NCBI GenBank assembly: GCA_944324905.1
Contig: CALUYB010000004.1
Location: forward strand, 62,001 to 126,000
DNA length: 64,000 nt
Direction: 5' to 3'
Source of the DNA: Candidatus Gastranaerophilales bacterium
GTDB taxonomy: Bacteria > Cyanobacteriota > Vampirovibrionia > Gastranaerophilales > Gastranaerophilaceae
Shown: positions 46,121 through 54,781 of the stretch, piece by piece
Layout of the letters: each line of letters opens with the position of its first letter
Numbering within the stretch: position 1 is the stretch's first letter
Notes under the pieces: generated by a model
Seen by the model: the letters and a program-made list of their open reading frames with translations, nothing else
What the model was told of the DNA's origin: nothing
Databases searched by the model: none
Translations under genes and position numbers: made by a program

Positions 46121-46987
46121 TTGAGCGATATTTGTAAAAACTGGACACAATGGCTTAGTCAAACTCGCTTTGCACATATGAATGAAGTGCAAATTCAGCA
46201 AACTTTCAACTGGCTTTTTGCCCTTAGGGATATTGTAATATCAAAAGCAAATATAAAAGCAGGAGATAAAGTAATAGACATTGGCTGCGGCAGCGGTCTT
46301 TTGGCCTTTGGAGTAATAGAAAAATTTAAAGACAGCGTCGATATAATATTTTCTGATAAATTTGAAGATTGCCTTGAGGAGTGTAAAAAACTTTTATCCC
46401 AGTGCGATGTACCTAATAAAGCAACATTTTTGCAAAGTGACTGTCTTGATATAAAATTGCCTGATTTTAGTGTAGACAAAGCAATGACGCGCTCAGTACT
46501 TGTACATATTGTAGACAAGCAAAAAGCAATTAATGAAATTTACAGAATTTTAAAAAAAGGCGGTACTTACAGTGCTTTTGAACCCATAATAAAATCAAAC
46601 ACAAGATACCACGAGCTTACAAGCCCTGATGAAATAACAGACTGGCAAGCTTTTAAAGAGGCTGAGGATGATTTTATGAGCGATATAAATGACCCTCTAA
46701 CAAATTTTGATGCACAATCAATAGCTCAAAACCTTGATATCGCAGGTTTTTCTGATGGAGATATTGATGTTCAGGATACCCCATCAACTTATGTTGCACA
46801 AAAAGACTCTATTATAAAATGGTTCGACAGCGCACCAAGTCCCGATAGACCAACATCAAGAGAAAGATTTTTAAAATACTTTGATGAAAAAAAAGTAAAT
46901 AATTACATTCTTGAGGTCCAAAAAGCTCTGGGCGGCAAGACAATAACAGTAAATTCTAAAACTATTTTCATAAGAGCAACAAAATGA
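46121..46987 (+). CDS. SAM-dependent methyltransferase, class I
   Basis: 288 residues. Motif I is VIDIGCGSGLLAF, motif II region MTRSVLVHIVDKQKAINEIYRILKKGG. Family-level resemblance is to UbiE/ArsM-like small-molecule methyltransferases; substrate unknown. The start is TTG 46121 behind GGAGGATATA. It overlaps ylxR by four bases (ATGA), so the two form an operon. Confidence 0.85.
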   Translation: MSDICKNWTQWLSQTRFAHMNEVQIQQTFNWLFALRDIVISKANIKAGDKVIDIGCGSGLLAFGVIEKFKDSVDIIFSDKFEDCLEECKKLLSQCDVPNKATFLQSDCLDIKLPDFSVDKAMTRSVLVHIVDKQKAINEIYRILKKGGTYSAFEPIIKSNTRYHELTSPDEITDWQAFKEAEDDFMSDINDPLTNFDAQSIAQNLDIAGFSDGDIDVQDTPSTYVAQKDSIIKWFDSAPSPDRPTSRERFLKYFDEKKVNNYILEVQKALGGKTITVNSKTIFIRATK

Positions 46988-47235
46988 AACAAAGAAAATG
47001 CCAAGGTTGTAAACAAACAAAAGACGCGGATTTAATGTATAAAATTACGCGCGAACATAAAAGCGGAAAGATTTTTTTAAACCCAAGCTCAAAAATTTTA
47101 GGCAGAAGTGCTTACGTATGCAAAAATAAGGATTGTATAAAAACAATGCTTAAGAAAAAAGCACTTAAAAATGCTCTAAAATCAAGCGAACTGAGCGAAA
47201 TAGAGCAAGAGCTTTTAAGTATTATTGAGAGCTAA
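46984..47235 (+). CDS. ylxR: YlxR family protein
   Basis: 83 residues. KCQGCKQTK at the N-terminus and GRSAYVCKNKDC in the middle match the YlxR (DUF448) fold, a small RNA-binding protein normally encoded between nusA and infB. Here it is in an operon with a methyltransferase instead, and the usual G-R-G-A-Y reads GRSAY. The convergent GH57 gene overlaps its 3' end by 21 bases. Confidence 0.82.
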   Translation: MKQRKCQGCKQTKDADLMYKITREHKSGKIFLNPSSKILGRSAYVCKNKDCIKTMLKKKALKNALKSSELSEIEQELLSIIES

Positions 47236-49479
47236 AAGCACATCTTGCGGGTAAATTTCATTTATTATTCCGCCGGTTGCGCTCACGACGCAAAATTCAA
47301 CAGGTGTATTTTCTTCAAGCCCTAAATCTTTATAAGAAATTTTAAGCTCAATAACATCCCTGTAAGCGTATTCATCTTGCTTCATAAGCTTCATTTGCCA
47401 CAAACCGCCTGAAATCGCAAAACTTAAAACAGGTGGCAGCATATCATTTTTATTAAAAGCAAACATTATTTCATGAGAAAAACCATTTTTTGCACTGGGG
47501 TAAATATTACTTGTCCTTGAAACCACCCTTAGCGGCGATAAAACACTTTGCATAGGGCTTCTTAGGTATATATGAATTTGATTTTTAATAAAATGATTTG
47601 TTTTTGAAACTGTTTGACGATTTATTTCAAATTTAAAATATAGATTTTCGCTATCGCAACCATAGTAAATACCTTTTATGGATTTCATTTTTGAAAATGT
47701 CGGAGAATCAGGTAAGAAAATATACCCCGCATTTTCCCACTCGTCAAAAACTTCATCAACCAAACCGTCAATTTTTGGACTAATGTGACCTATTGCCTGC
47801 CTTATGGGCTTGCCTACCATTGAAATTAACGGAATATTCAAGTACTCGGGAATTTCTTTAGAAAATATCCTGTAGACATTTCTCAATCTTTCGCGGAATA
47901 AATAGTCGAAAATAATGTCACTGCCTGACTCGTTGGGTTCACCATACCACCAAAACCAGTCTGACCCTTCTGCGATAAAAATTTCTTCCCTTGCTTCATA
48001 AATTGCCTTATTTGCTTTTGCTTTTTGAATATTAGACTTTGCGGATGACAAAATTTCCTTTGAAAAAGCTTCAAAGTCTTCCTTAGTCTGGTTTAAATAT
48101 CTCCAAGCAACGTTTTTTGTAGGTTCGCCTACCCAAAGTTCAAAATTTCTGTTAATCCAAGAGCCTGAGGCAATTTTTGGCAAGTCTTCAGGCTGAGATT
48201 TTTCAATAAAATCGCTCACAAGGGTGGTGTTTAACGTTTCATCTTCTTCAATTAAACGATAAAGAGCATTTAAAAATTCCTCTCCATCGTTTTGGTAACT
48301 CTCCCAACAGTTTTCACCATCCATTGCAATAGTTAAAAGGTGGTTTTCCTTTGGAGAATTTTGCAATTTATTTTGTATGGTTTTGATTTTTTCATACAAA
48401 TCATTCGCCGCAACCTCACCGTCATAACTGCCGTAGCCAAAACCCACAAGGTTTGCAAAAAGTGAGTCTGCAAAGATTATATTAGTTTTGTTTTTATCCT
48501 TTTTAAAGGCGTAATTTACACAAAGTGCAAAGGGGTCTTCCAGATTTCCCTCAAAATCCCTTGCAAATTCGCGCCCAATACTTTGAGATAAAATGCCTTC
48601 ATCCAAAACAGTCCAATCAATGCCAAAATGAGAAAGCAAATTCATTGTTTTTTTGCTTACACATTGTTCTGAAAGCCACATGCCACGCGGACGTTTACCA
48701 AAAATTTCCTCAAATTTATCGAGCGCGCGCGCAACTTGTTCTTTTGCGTCTTTAACCCCACCTATAAGGGCATTTGGCAGATTTTCGCTATAGGGGTAAT
48801 TGCTTTCCCTCAAGTTAATCAACAAAGGCAAAATCGGGTGATAATAAGGGTTTGTAGAAATTTCAATCTTACCTTTGTCCTGATATTTTTTATAAGTCGG
48901 CAAAATATCTTTAATTATTTGAAGCTGTATTTCATAGATTTTTTGCCTGTCTTCAAGGGTGAAATCTTTTTCTTTGTCTAATAAATAATCAAGCCCTTCA
49001 TAATGGTGTTTAAACCTTTTATCAATCCAACAAAGGGTGAAATTTGCCATAATATCGGCATAGTCTTGATCTGAAAAGCTGTCTATAAGCGAGGTTTTAG
49101 TATCACAACGAGATCTTCTTTCGCTTAATTGGGCGTAATATGGACGCGATAAAAGCATATTTGAGTAATTAACATCAAAGAAATTTTCTAATATAAAAAG
49201 TTTGTCATCGCGGTCAAGGTCTTTTATATCGCACAAAAGTAATTTCAAATGAATGTCTTTTGCGCCTTGAATATACTTTTCAATGGAATCAACAAGAACA
49301 GGCGAAATATTAAAATTTAGCTTTATGTTTTTAAAATCTTCAAGCCTTGTGAGCATGTCCAGATAGTCTTTTGTGGCGTGCAATCTCACCCATGGCATTA
49401 AAAAATCACCCTGAGCATTCTCTTGATAAGAAGGCTGGTGAAAGTGCCAAACAAAAGCAATATTCAACTTTTTGACCAT
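47215..49479 (-). CDS. GH57 alpha-glucan hydrolase/transferase
   Basis: 754 residues. The N-terminus AFVWHFHQPSYQ is the GH57 region I motif. The nucleophile is E271 in GMWLSEQC and the acid/base is D387 in TIAMDGENCWESY. The roughly 300-residue C-terminal part includes a beta-rich domain (NLYFKFEINRQTVSKT and beyond) that may bind carbohydrate. GH57 members are alpha-amylases, 4-alpha-glucanotransferases, branching enzymes or amylopullulanases; I cannot choose among them. No signal peptide, so it acts on intracellular glucan. It starts after AAGAGCGAAAT with a minus-strand TATAAT about 37 bases upstream. Confidence 0.93.
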   Translation of the reverse strand: MVKKLNIAFVWHFHQPSYQENAQGDFLMPWVRLHATKDYLDMLTRLEDFKNIKLNFNISPVLVDSIEKYIQGAKDIHLKLLLCDIKDLDRDDKLFILENFFDVNYSNMLLSRPYYAQLSERRSRCDTKTSLIDSFSDQDYADIMANFTLCWIDKRFKHHYEGLDYLLDKEKDFTLEDRQKIYEIQLQIIKDILPTYKKYQDKGKIEISTNPYYHPILPLLINLRESNYPYSENLPNALIGGVKDAKEQVARALDKFEEIFGKRPRGMWLSEQCVSKKTMNLLSHFGIDWTVLDEGILSQSIGREFARDFEGNLEDPFALCVNYAFKKDKNKTNIIFADSLFANLVGFGYGSYDGEVAANDLYEKIKTIQNKLQNSPKENHLLTIAMDGENCWESYQNDGEEFLNALYRLIEEDETLNTTLVSDFIEKSQPEDLPKIASGSWINRNFELWVGEPTKNVAWRYLNQTKEDFEAFSKEILSSAKSNIQKAKANKAIYEAREEIFIAEGSDWFWWYGEPNESGSDIIFDYLFRERLRNVYRIFSKEIPEYLNIPLISMVGKPIRQAIGHISPKIDGLVDEVFDEWENAGYIFLPDSPTFSKMKSIKGIYYGCDSENLYFKFEINRQTVSKTNHFIKNQIHIYLRSPMQSVLSPLRVVSRTSNIYPSAKNGFSHEIMFAFNKNDMLPPVLSFAISGGLWQMKLMKQDEYAYRDVIELKISYKDLGLEENTPVEFCVVSATGGIINEIYPQDVLLALNNT

Positions 49480-49520
49480 ATTTCGCTCTTAAATAAACCG
49501 TTACTTTTCTATTATACTAG

Positions 49521-49552
49521 CTAAAAAGCCCACTTGTTAATGGGCTTTTTAG
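49521..49552 (-). terminator. Terminator of the 50.6-49.6 kb operon
   Basis: CTAAAAAGCCCA pairs with TGGGCTTTTTAG around an eight-base loop, 27 bases past the stop at 49579. The TATAAT of the GH57 gene begins a few bases after the stem. Confidence 0.85.
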
Positions 49553-49578
49553 TTGATTTATTTGTGATTAACAAATAA

Positions 49579-49941
49579 TTATCTTTCGGGGTTTGATTTT
49601 GTTACAATGTCGTAAATTTCTTTAATAGCAAAACCGCCTGCAACTACTGCTGTAAGCGCTGCAGCAGCAAATTTAACGCCTTTTGCACCTTTGTGTTCGC
49701 TTACAAACTTTGCGCCTGTTTGTTTTGCCTTTTTAAAACTGTTTTTTAAAATTTTTCCTGCTGCTTTTGCGCCGTCAGCAACTTTAGAACCAACAGTTCT
49801 TATAATGCCTTTTGTAGCGGTTTTAGCGCCTTCAACTTTTTCTTTGTTTAATTTTATTTTTTTACCGAAAGCAACATCATTATTTCTGGGAACTTGTCTT
49901 CTTCCCAATGTAGCGCTTGAATTTAGTGCTTGAATGTTCAT
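49579..49941 (-). CDS. Small basic membrane protein with x-F-G signature
   Basis: 120 residues. VAFGKK at 23-28, then a lysine/alanine-rich part (GAKTATKGIIRTVGSKVADGAKAAG) and one hydrophobic segment at about 92-110 (AAAALTAVVAGGFAIKEIYD). Second gene of an operon, 20 bases behind the previous stop. The start follows AAAGGAAATATA. Function unknown. Confidence 0.7.
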   Translation of the reverse strand: MNIQALNSSATLGRRQVPRNNDVAFGKKIKLNKEKVEGAKTATKGIIRTVGSKVADGAKAAGKILKNSFKKAKQTGAKFVSEHKGAKGVKFAAAALTAVVAGGFAIKEIYDIVTKSNPER

Positions 49942-49961
49942 TATATTTCCTTTCGATTTTA

Positions 49962-50615
49962 TTATTCAGGTAAAATATCAACCCCGGGGATCGCATTTAC
50001 AACTTTTGTAAGGTCGCCCAATGCATCTTTTAGGGTATGTTCTTTTTGTGTTTCATCAGCAATATCACCGGCTTCGCGACCTGCAAGAACAGCAGCGCCA
50101 ACCGCAATTGCAGTATCCGCAACGTCACCGCCTGTTTCAATGCCTGCTTGTTTAAGCCCGTTTATTACTTTGTTTCCGTTTTTATCACCAAAAACTTTTA
50201 TAGCAACTCTTTTTATAATTGTGCCATCGCCCTTGCTTGCAATTTTAGAAGATTCTTTTTGCATTTCGTTGCCAATTTGGTTAATACCTTCGCTGCTTAC
50301 CTTTTTACCTAGCTTTGCAAATTTACCTGCAACCCTGCTTGTTGCAGTTGCTACTCCATGTCTTAGTTTGGGCGCAACTTTCTTGAAAGACAATGCAGCA
50401 GCAGCAAAACTTGCAGCTGAAACAACAAAATTTATTGTCTTTCTACCGGTTTCAGTTTTTTTAAGTTTACCATCCAATATGTCAGCTACAGCCTCAGGCT
50501 TAATTGCAAAGTCATCACCTTCATTGTTCTCTAAGCGCATTGCGCGTTCCTCAAGAGCTTCTGGTGTCAACCTGCCTGATGTAAAATTAACATTTTTGAT
50601 ACTTTGTACTTGCAT
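49962..50615 (-). CDS. Small membrane protein with N-terminal F-x-x-G signature
   Basis: 217 residues from ATG 50615: MQVQSIKNVNFTSGRLTPEA, with NFTSG at 10-14, followed by one hydrophobic segment at about 60-77 (INFVVSAASFAAAALSF) and a basic/alanine-rich part. ATG 50615 is preferred over an earlier frame opening at 50714, which lacks a ribosome-binding site and covers the promoter-like element at 50641-50668. AAGGTTAGGATTAAAAAA precedes the start. First gene of the two-gene operon; function unknown. Confidence 0.68.
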   Translation of the reverse strand: MQVQSIKNVNFTSGRLTPEALEERAMRLENNEGDDFAIKPEAVADILDGKLKKTETGRKTINFVVSAASFAAAALSFKKVAPKLRHGVATATSRVAGKFAKLGKKVSSEGINQIGNEMQKESSKIASKGDGTIIKRVAIKVFGDKNGNKVINGLKQAGIETGGDVADTAIAVGAAVLAGREAGDIADETQKEHTLKDALGDLTKVVNAIPGVDILPE

Positions 50616-50640
50616 TTTTTTAATCCTAACCTTACACTTG

Positions 50641-50668
50641 TGGAAAGTCTGTAAATATATTTTTTTGC
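50641..50668 (-). promoter_or_regulatory. GCAA-N18-TTTCCA promoter-like element
   Basis: Minus strand: TAGCAA, an 18-base spacer ending ACAGAC, TTTCCA, ending 26 bases before the start at 50615. Two mismatches in the second box but exact spacing. Confidence 0.45.
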
Positions 50669-50741
50669 TATCATAGCTAAAAATTTTACAAAAATTTACA
50701 AACCTACCAACCAAGCATAAAGATTATACAACAAATTTCAT

Positions 50742-51962
50742 CTATTTAAAATACTTTTTATTAACTAGCTCATCAGGCAAAAATTGCTGATAAACATCAG
50801 GCGCGTCATGCGTGTAAATATAATCCACACCAAAACCGTATTTTGAGGCGTCTTTATAGTGCGCGTCCCTTAAATGCAGCGGCGGCTTAAAATCAAGCCC
50901 GTTTTTAATATCTGAGATAGCCTCATCAATAGCACAAATTGCTCGATTAGATTTTTTAGCTCTTGCAACGAATTCCGTTGCTTGCGCAAGTGCAATGCGT
51001 CCTTCAGGCATTCCAAGGTGCTCTACCGCTCGCAATGCTGCCTCAGCTATTAAAAGTGCGCGAAAATCAGCATTTCCAACATCTTCTGAGGCCACGACCA
51101 AAAGTCTGCGCGCAATAAATCGCGGATCTTCGCCTGATACAAGCATTTTTGCAAGGTAGTAAATCGCAGCGTCAGCATCAGAACCCCTTAGTGACTTTTG
51201 ATAAGCGCTTGCAAGGTCATAGTGTTCATCTATTCCATATTTTGCGGTTCTTTTTTGCAAAAGCGTTTCGATTATTTCCTTTGTAATTTCACCCTTTGTT
51301 GCAAAATATGAATTTTCAACAGTATTGAGCGCAAATCTCGCGTCACCGCGCGACAATTTTGTAATTGTTTCTACAGCCTCATCGCTTACTTTAGCGCCTT
51401 GTGAGGGGTAAGTTTTCAGCAAATAATCATAACCTTTTTGAATAATTTTTCTTATGCTCAAATCATCAATAGGATTTAAAATTACAACCTGCGCACGAGA
51501 TAAAAGTGCCGGTATAACTTGAAAAGATGGGTTTTCAGTAGTTGAGCCCATAAGGTGAAAAGTTCCGTTTTCAATGTGAGGCAAAAGTGCATCCTGCTGG
51601 GTTTTTGAATATCTGTGAATTTCATCTATAAAAACAATAGTGCGCACACCTGTCCTAAGTGCTTCTTTAGCTGACGTTACGGCGTCTTTTACATCTTTTA
51701 CCCCTGATGTTACAGCAGAAAGTTCAATAAAATTCGCATTATGATAATTAGCAATAAGTCTTGCAAGAGTTGTTTTTCCGCACCCCGGAGGCCCCCAGAG
51801 AATAAAAGAAAAAAGTCTTTTTGCCATAATTAAATTATAAATAGGCGAATTTTGCGAGATGACATTTGTTTGCCCTAAATATTCATCCAGCGTTTTAGGG
51901 CGCAAAATCTCGGCAAGCGGCATTTGTTTATTACTATCTTCTAGCGCATCAAATAAATTCAT
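50742..51962 (-). CDS. rarA: Replication-associated recombination protein RarA (MgsA)
   Basis: 406 residues. AAA+ clamp-loader-related ATPase: EYLGQ box at the N-terminus, Walker A WGPPGCGKTT, Walker B IVFIDEIHRYSKTQQDALLP, sensor I STTENPSFQV and the C-terminal RarA block (RGSDADAAIYYLAKMLVSGE and GEDPRFIARRL). It acts at stalled replication forks. The start appears leaderless (TAGAAT six bases before ATG) and is only 14 bases from the divergent start of the solute-binding protein gene. Confidence 0.95.
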   Translation of the reverse strand: MNLFDALEDSNKQMPLAEILRPKTLDEYLGQTNVISQNSPIYNLIMAKRLFSFILWGPPGCGKTTLARLIANYHNANFIELSAVTSGVKDVKDAVTSAKEALRTGVRTIVFIDEIHRYSKTQQDALLPHIENGTFHLMGSTTENPSFQVIPALLSRAQVVILNPIDDLSIRKIIQKGYDYLLKTYPSQGAKVSDEAVETITKLSRGDARFALNTVENSYFATKGEITKEIIETLLQKRTAKYGIDEHYDLASAYQKSLRGSDADAAIYYLAKMLVSGEDPRFIARRLLVVASEDVGNADFRALLIAEAALRAVEHLGMPEGRIALAQATEFVARAKKSNRAICAIDEAISDIKNGLDFKPPLHLRDAHYKDASKYGFGVDYIYTHDAPDVYQQFLPDELVNKKYFK

Positions 51963-51976
51963 AGTATAATTCTACC
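51963..51976. promoter_or_regulatory. 14-base divergent promoter region between rarA and a solute-binding protein gene
   Basis: The two start codons face away from each other with 14 bases between. Plus strand: TATAAT at 51965-51970, six bases, ATG. Minus strand: TAGAAT at 51974-51969, six bases, ATG. The two hexamers overlap, and any -35 boxes must lie inside the neighbouring gene. Confidence 0.6.
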
Positions 51977-53218
51977 ATGATTAAAAAGTTTTTTTTGATA
52001 GTATTAGTAATCTTTTGTGCTTTAGTTTTTTGGTATTACTGGGCAAAAAATAAAAACAGACAAAATGAATTTACCATTTGGACAATTCAGCTAAAACCTG
52101 TTGCACAAGAGGTGATTGAGGAAAATATTTCTTACTTTCAACAAATTCACCCGGGAGTTAAAATAACTTGGGTAGATATACCAATAGCTGAGGCTCAAAA
52201 AAGAACGCTTGCTGCGGTTTTAGGCAAAAATCCACCTGATTTAATAAACCTAAATCCTGATTTTTCGGTAATTTTAGCCCAAAGGGGTGCGCTTGACTAT
52301 TTTAGCGAAGACGAAGGGAAAAAATTTATACCCTCAACAGTAGATATGCTGAGGTATAATGGCAAAATCTTTGCCCTGCCTTTTTATGCGACAAGCTCAG
52401 TTACCCTGTACAATAAAAAATTATATAATTCTTGCGGATATGAAAACCCGCCAAAAACCTATGAAGAATTGGCAAATTATGCACAAAATTTAAAAAATTG
52501 CACAGGAATTTACCCTCTTGCAATAAACTTAAATGAAAATGACTCGCTGGCAAAAATTTTAAACAAATACAACATCACAACATTTGAAAATGAAGAAGAA
52601 ACAGCACGCGCCATTTCTGTATACAAAATGTTTAACGATTTATACAAAAAAAATCTTATCTCAAAAGATACTTTGACTATAAATCATCGCGAAATGGCTG
52701 AAAAGTATATGTCAGGCAATGCGCTTTTTGTAGTTTTGGGGTCAAATTTTTTAAACATGGTAAAAGAAAATGCGCCTCAAATATACCCTCAGTCTGATAT
52801 TTCGGCACAGCTTTTAGGGGATAGTCAAAAGTATGACGTTGCGCTAATGAATTTTGTAATACCTAAATACGCAAAACATAAAGCTTTAGCGCATGAATTT
52901 GTAAATATTTTAACAGGGGAAGACGCGCAAATAAAACTTGCAAAGCTTACAAATGTCATTCCTGTTAACAAAGAAGCGCTTAAAAACGAATATTTTAGTG
53001 AATGTTCTTCTGATTTAATTGCAAAAGCAAGGTGCGAGAGTATAAAACAGCTTGAAAACTCAGGCAATAAAGACTTTGGAGTACAAAACAAAAAAGAAAT
53101 AAATGATGCAATTAATAAAACTGCTGAAACAATTTTGCTTGATAATTCGGTTACGGAAAAATCAATTGAAAACAAAGTAAAAGAGCTTGCAAACACTATT
53201 AAAAGGCTTAAAGGCTAG
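51977..53218 (+). CDS. Extracellular solute-binding protein, family 1-like, orphan
   Basis: 413 residues. An N-terminal hydrophobic anchor (MIKKFFLIVLVIFCALVFWYYW) has no lipobox with a proper Ala/Gly at -1 and no clear cleavage site, so it may stay membrane-anchored. The rest follows the sugar-binding family 1 layout: FTIWTIQ, WVDIPIAEAQKRTLAAVLGKNPPDLINLN, LPFYATSSVTLYNKKLY and NYAQNLK. No permease or ATPase is beside it. It is divergent from rarA with a leaderless-type start and its stop overlaps the convergent gene by 11 bases. Confidence 0.85.
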   Translation: MIKKFFLIVLVIFCALVFWYYWAKNKNRQNEFTIWTIQLKPVAQEVIEENISYFQQIHPGVKITWVDIPIAEAQKRTLAAVLGKNPPDLINLNPDFSVILAQRGALDYFSEDEGKKFIPSTVDMLRYNGKIFALPFYATSSVTLYNKKLYNSCGYENPPKTYEELANYAQNLKNCTGIYPLAINLNENDSLAKILNKYNITTFENEEETARAISVYKMFNDLYKKNLISKDTLTINHREMAEKYMSGNALFVVLGSNFLNMVKENAPQIYPQSDISAQLLGDSQKYDVALMNFVIPKYAKHKALAHEFVNILTGEDAQIKLAKLTNVIPVNKEALKNEYFSECSSDLIAKARCESIKQLENSGNKDFGVQNKKEINDAINKTAETILLDNSVTEKSIENKVKELANTIKRLKG

Positions 53219-53909
53219 CTTTTTCACCGTTTTTAATTTTATCTAAAGTCTTTTTAGAGCCTTCATGTTCTTTTGAAAGTTCTAAAACAAAGTCAATTGC
53301 TTCCATATCGCGCTTAACAGCTTCTTTTAGTGCCATGACCTCGCTATAGCTTAGCTCTTGAGCTTTTTTAGAATCTGAAAACTCAAAAACTCTTTTAAAT
53401 TTTTCCTGCGATGCCTCATCATACCCCGGTAAACCCATTTTGTAGGCATACCATTTATGAAATTGATGTGACATAACATAAATATTAAGCGGCAAATCTC
53501 TTAAAACAAACATTTCAGGTGTCTTAAAAGATATTTTTTTATTTAAAACTAAATTCAAATAAAGTGCTTCAAGTCCGCTTTTTGGAGTAATAAAACCCTC
53601 TTGCTCGTTTGCATAAGACAAAATTTTATCAGCATAAGGGATTTTAACCACTTTTGTACCCGATTTTTCAACATATTCAAGCAGTTTTTCAGGTGTTTTT
53701 ATGTTCTTTTTAACAATTTGTTTTACTTTTTCTCTCAAAAGTTGGGATTTCTTTTGATTTTTTGCATCAAGCGACATTGTAGCAAAAGATGTAATATGAG
53801 AGCTTGATGTGCCATTTGAATAAGAATACAAATTGCCCTTTGGCAGCTCATATGCCTTTTGCTGCATTTTAAATACTAAATTTAATATAATTCTTAAAAA
53901 TTTCCTCAT
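53208..53909 (-). CDS. Protein of unknown function with a leading basic hydrophobic segment
   Basis: Up to 233 residues. I do not recognise it. The first 15 residues (MRKFLRIILNLVFK) are basic and hydrophobic; alternatively translation begins at MQQKAYELPKG (53867), giving 219 residues. The rest is soluble, helical and charged (for example KIPYADKILSYANE, EFSDSKKAQELSYSEVMALKEAVKRDMEAID). A possible signature ITSFATMS lies near residue 40. A GCAA-N18-TTTATA element ends six bases before the ATG at 53909, so either that ATG is leaderless or the start is downstream. Confidence 0.65.
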   Translation of the reverse strand: MRKFLRIILNLVFKMQQKAYELPKGNLYSYSNGTSSSHITSFATMSLDAKNQKKSQLLREKVKQIVKKNIKTPEKLLEYVEKSGTKVVKIPYADKILSYANEQEGFITPKSGLEALYLNLVLNKKISFKTPEMFVLRDLPLNIYVMSHQFHKWYAYKMGLPGYDEASQEKFKRVFEFSDSKKAQELSYSEVMALKEAVKRDMEAIDFVLELSKEHEGSKKTLDKIKNGEKASL

Positions 53910-53915
53910 ACTATA

Positions 53916-53943
53916 TATAAAAAATTTTTTTGTAAAAAATTGC
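53916..53943 (-). promoter_or_regulatory. GCAA-N18-TTTATA promoter-like element, exact copy
   Basis: Minus strand: TAGCAA, 18-base spacer (TTTTTTAC followed by an A-run and TTT), TTTATA. Both boxes and the spacing match exactly. Confidence 0.55.
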
Positions 53944-54010
53944 TACACAATTTTATTTTATGAGAAAATAAAAAACTTGAGGGGTTTTGTATAAATAAAA
54001 GCCGAAACAA

Positions 54011-54781
54011 ATGAAAATAAATTCCGCTAACAACATTAATTATAAAGGACATTCAGGCATTGTTAAAAATTTTAAACGTGCCGCAGGAGAAAAATTTGCC
54101 AAAATTGACCAAATTGGCGAAGGGACAAACATCGCCCTTGATTTTGCCGGTAAGGCAGTGCTTGTGCCTGCAACAATTATGCTTGTTTCAAAAGAGGACA
54201 AGGAGAAAAAAGAATATTCAGCCCTTAAAAACCCTGTTGCTGCTATTTTTCAACTTTTGATGGAAGTGCCGATTTTAATACTTTGCTCAAAATATGTTGA
54301 AAATCTTGCAAACAGAAATAAATTAAATAAAATTGGCGGAAAGATTTCGTACAACGAAAAAAGCGCAAAAGAAAATTTTATAAAAGCACTAAATAAAGCC
54401 TCAGGGGAGAATTTGGAGCTTGAAAAATCTTGCAAGGAAATAGTTGAAAAACTCAACAAAAAAGGCTTTGGAAGAATTATAAAAGAAGATTTTGAACAGG
54501 CAATAGAAAACTTCGGCGGGAATTACAAAAAAGAATTAAAAGAAAGCCTTAAAAACTTGGATTTGACCCATAAAAGGTTATACCACTTGCAAAACAGGGT
54601 AAGCTTTGTAGCAGCAATTGCGCTAACTCCGATTTTGTGTAAGGCTGAAGATTACTTTTTCCCAAAAGTTATGAACAAAATTGTAAAAAAACCTGAAAAT
54701 AACAAGCCAAAAAAATTTCTGACTTTACAACATTTTAAATCCTTGGTTTCAAAAAGAGGTGCAAAATGCCACAAATACTAG
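54011..54781 (+). CDS. Membrane protein with N-terminal Y-x-G signature
   Basis: 256 residues. NINYKGHSG at 8-16 is a Tyr variant of the shared signature. Hydrophobic segments lie at about 50-60, 77-97 (VAAIFQLLMEVPILILCSKY) and 195-212 (SFVAAIALTPILC), with a charged helical domain of about 100 residues between. The start lacks a good ribosome-binding site; upstream, GAAA-N18-TTTGTA is a weak version of the shared element. The next gene overlaps it by 16 bases. Function unknown. Confidence 0.7.
   Translation: MKINSANNINYKGHSGIVKNFKRAAGEKFAKIDQIGEGTNIALDFAGKAVLVPATIMLVSKEDKEKKEYSALKNPVAAIFQLLMEVPILILCSKYVENLANRNKLNKIGGKISYNEKSAKENFIKALNKASGENLELEKSCKEIVEKLNKKGFGRIIKEDFEQAIENFGGNYKKELKESLKNLDLTHKRLYHLQNRVSFVAAIALTPILCKAEDYFFPKVMNKIVKKPENNKPKKFLTLQHFKSLVSKRGAKCHKY

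Noticed and set aside
49930-50676. A 248-residue plus-strand frame
   Set aside because: It is antisense to the membrane protein at 49962-50615; its Ser/Phe/Leu composition is what the reverse of a Lys/Glu/Ala-rich gene gives, and no ribosome-binding site precedes it.
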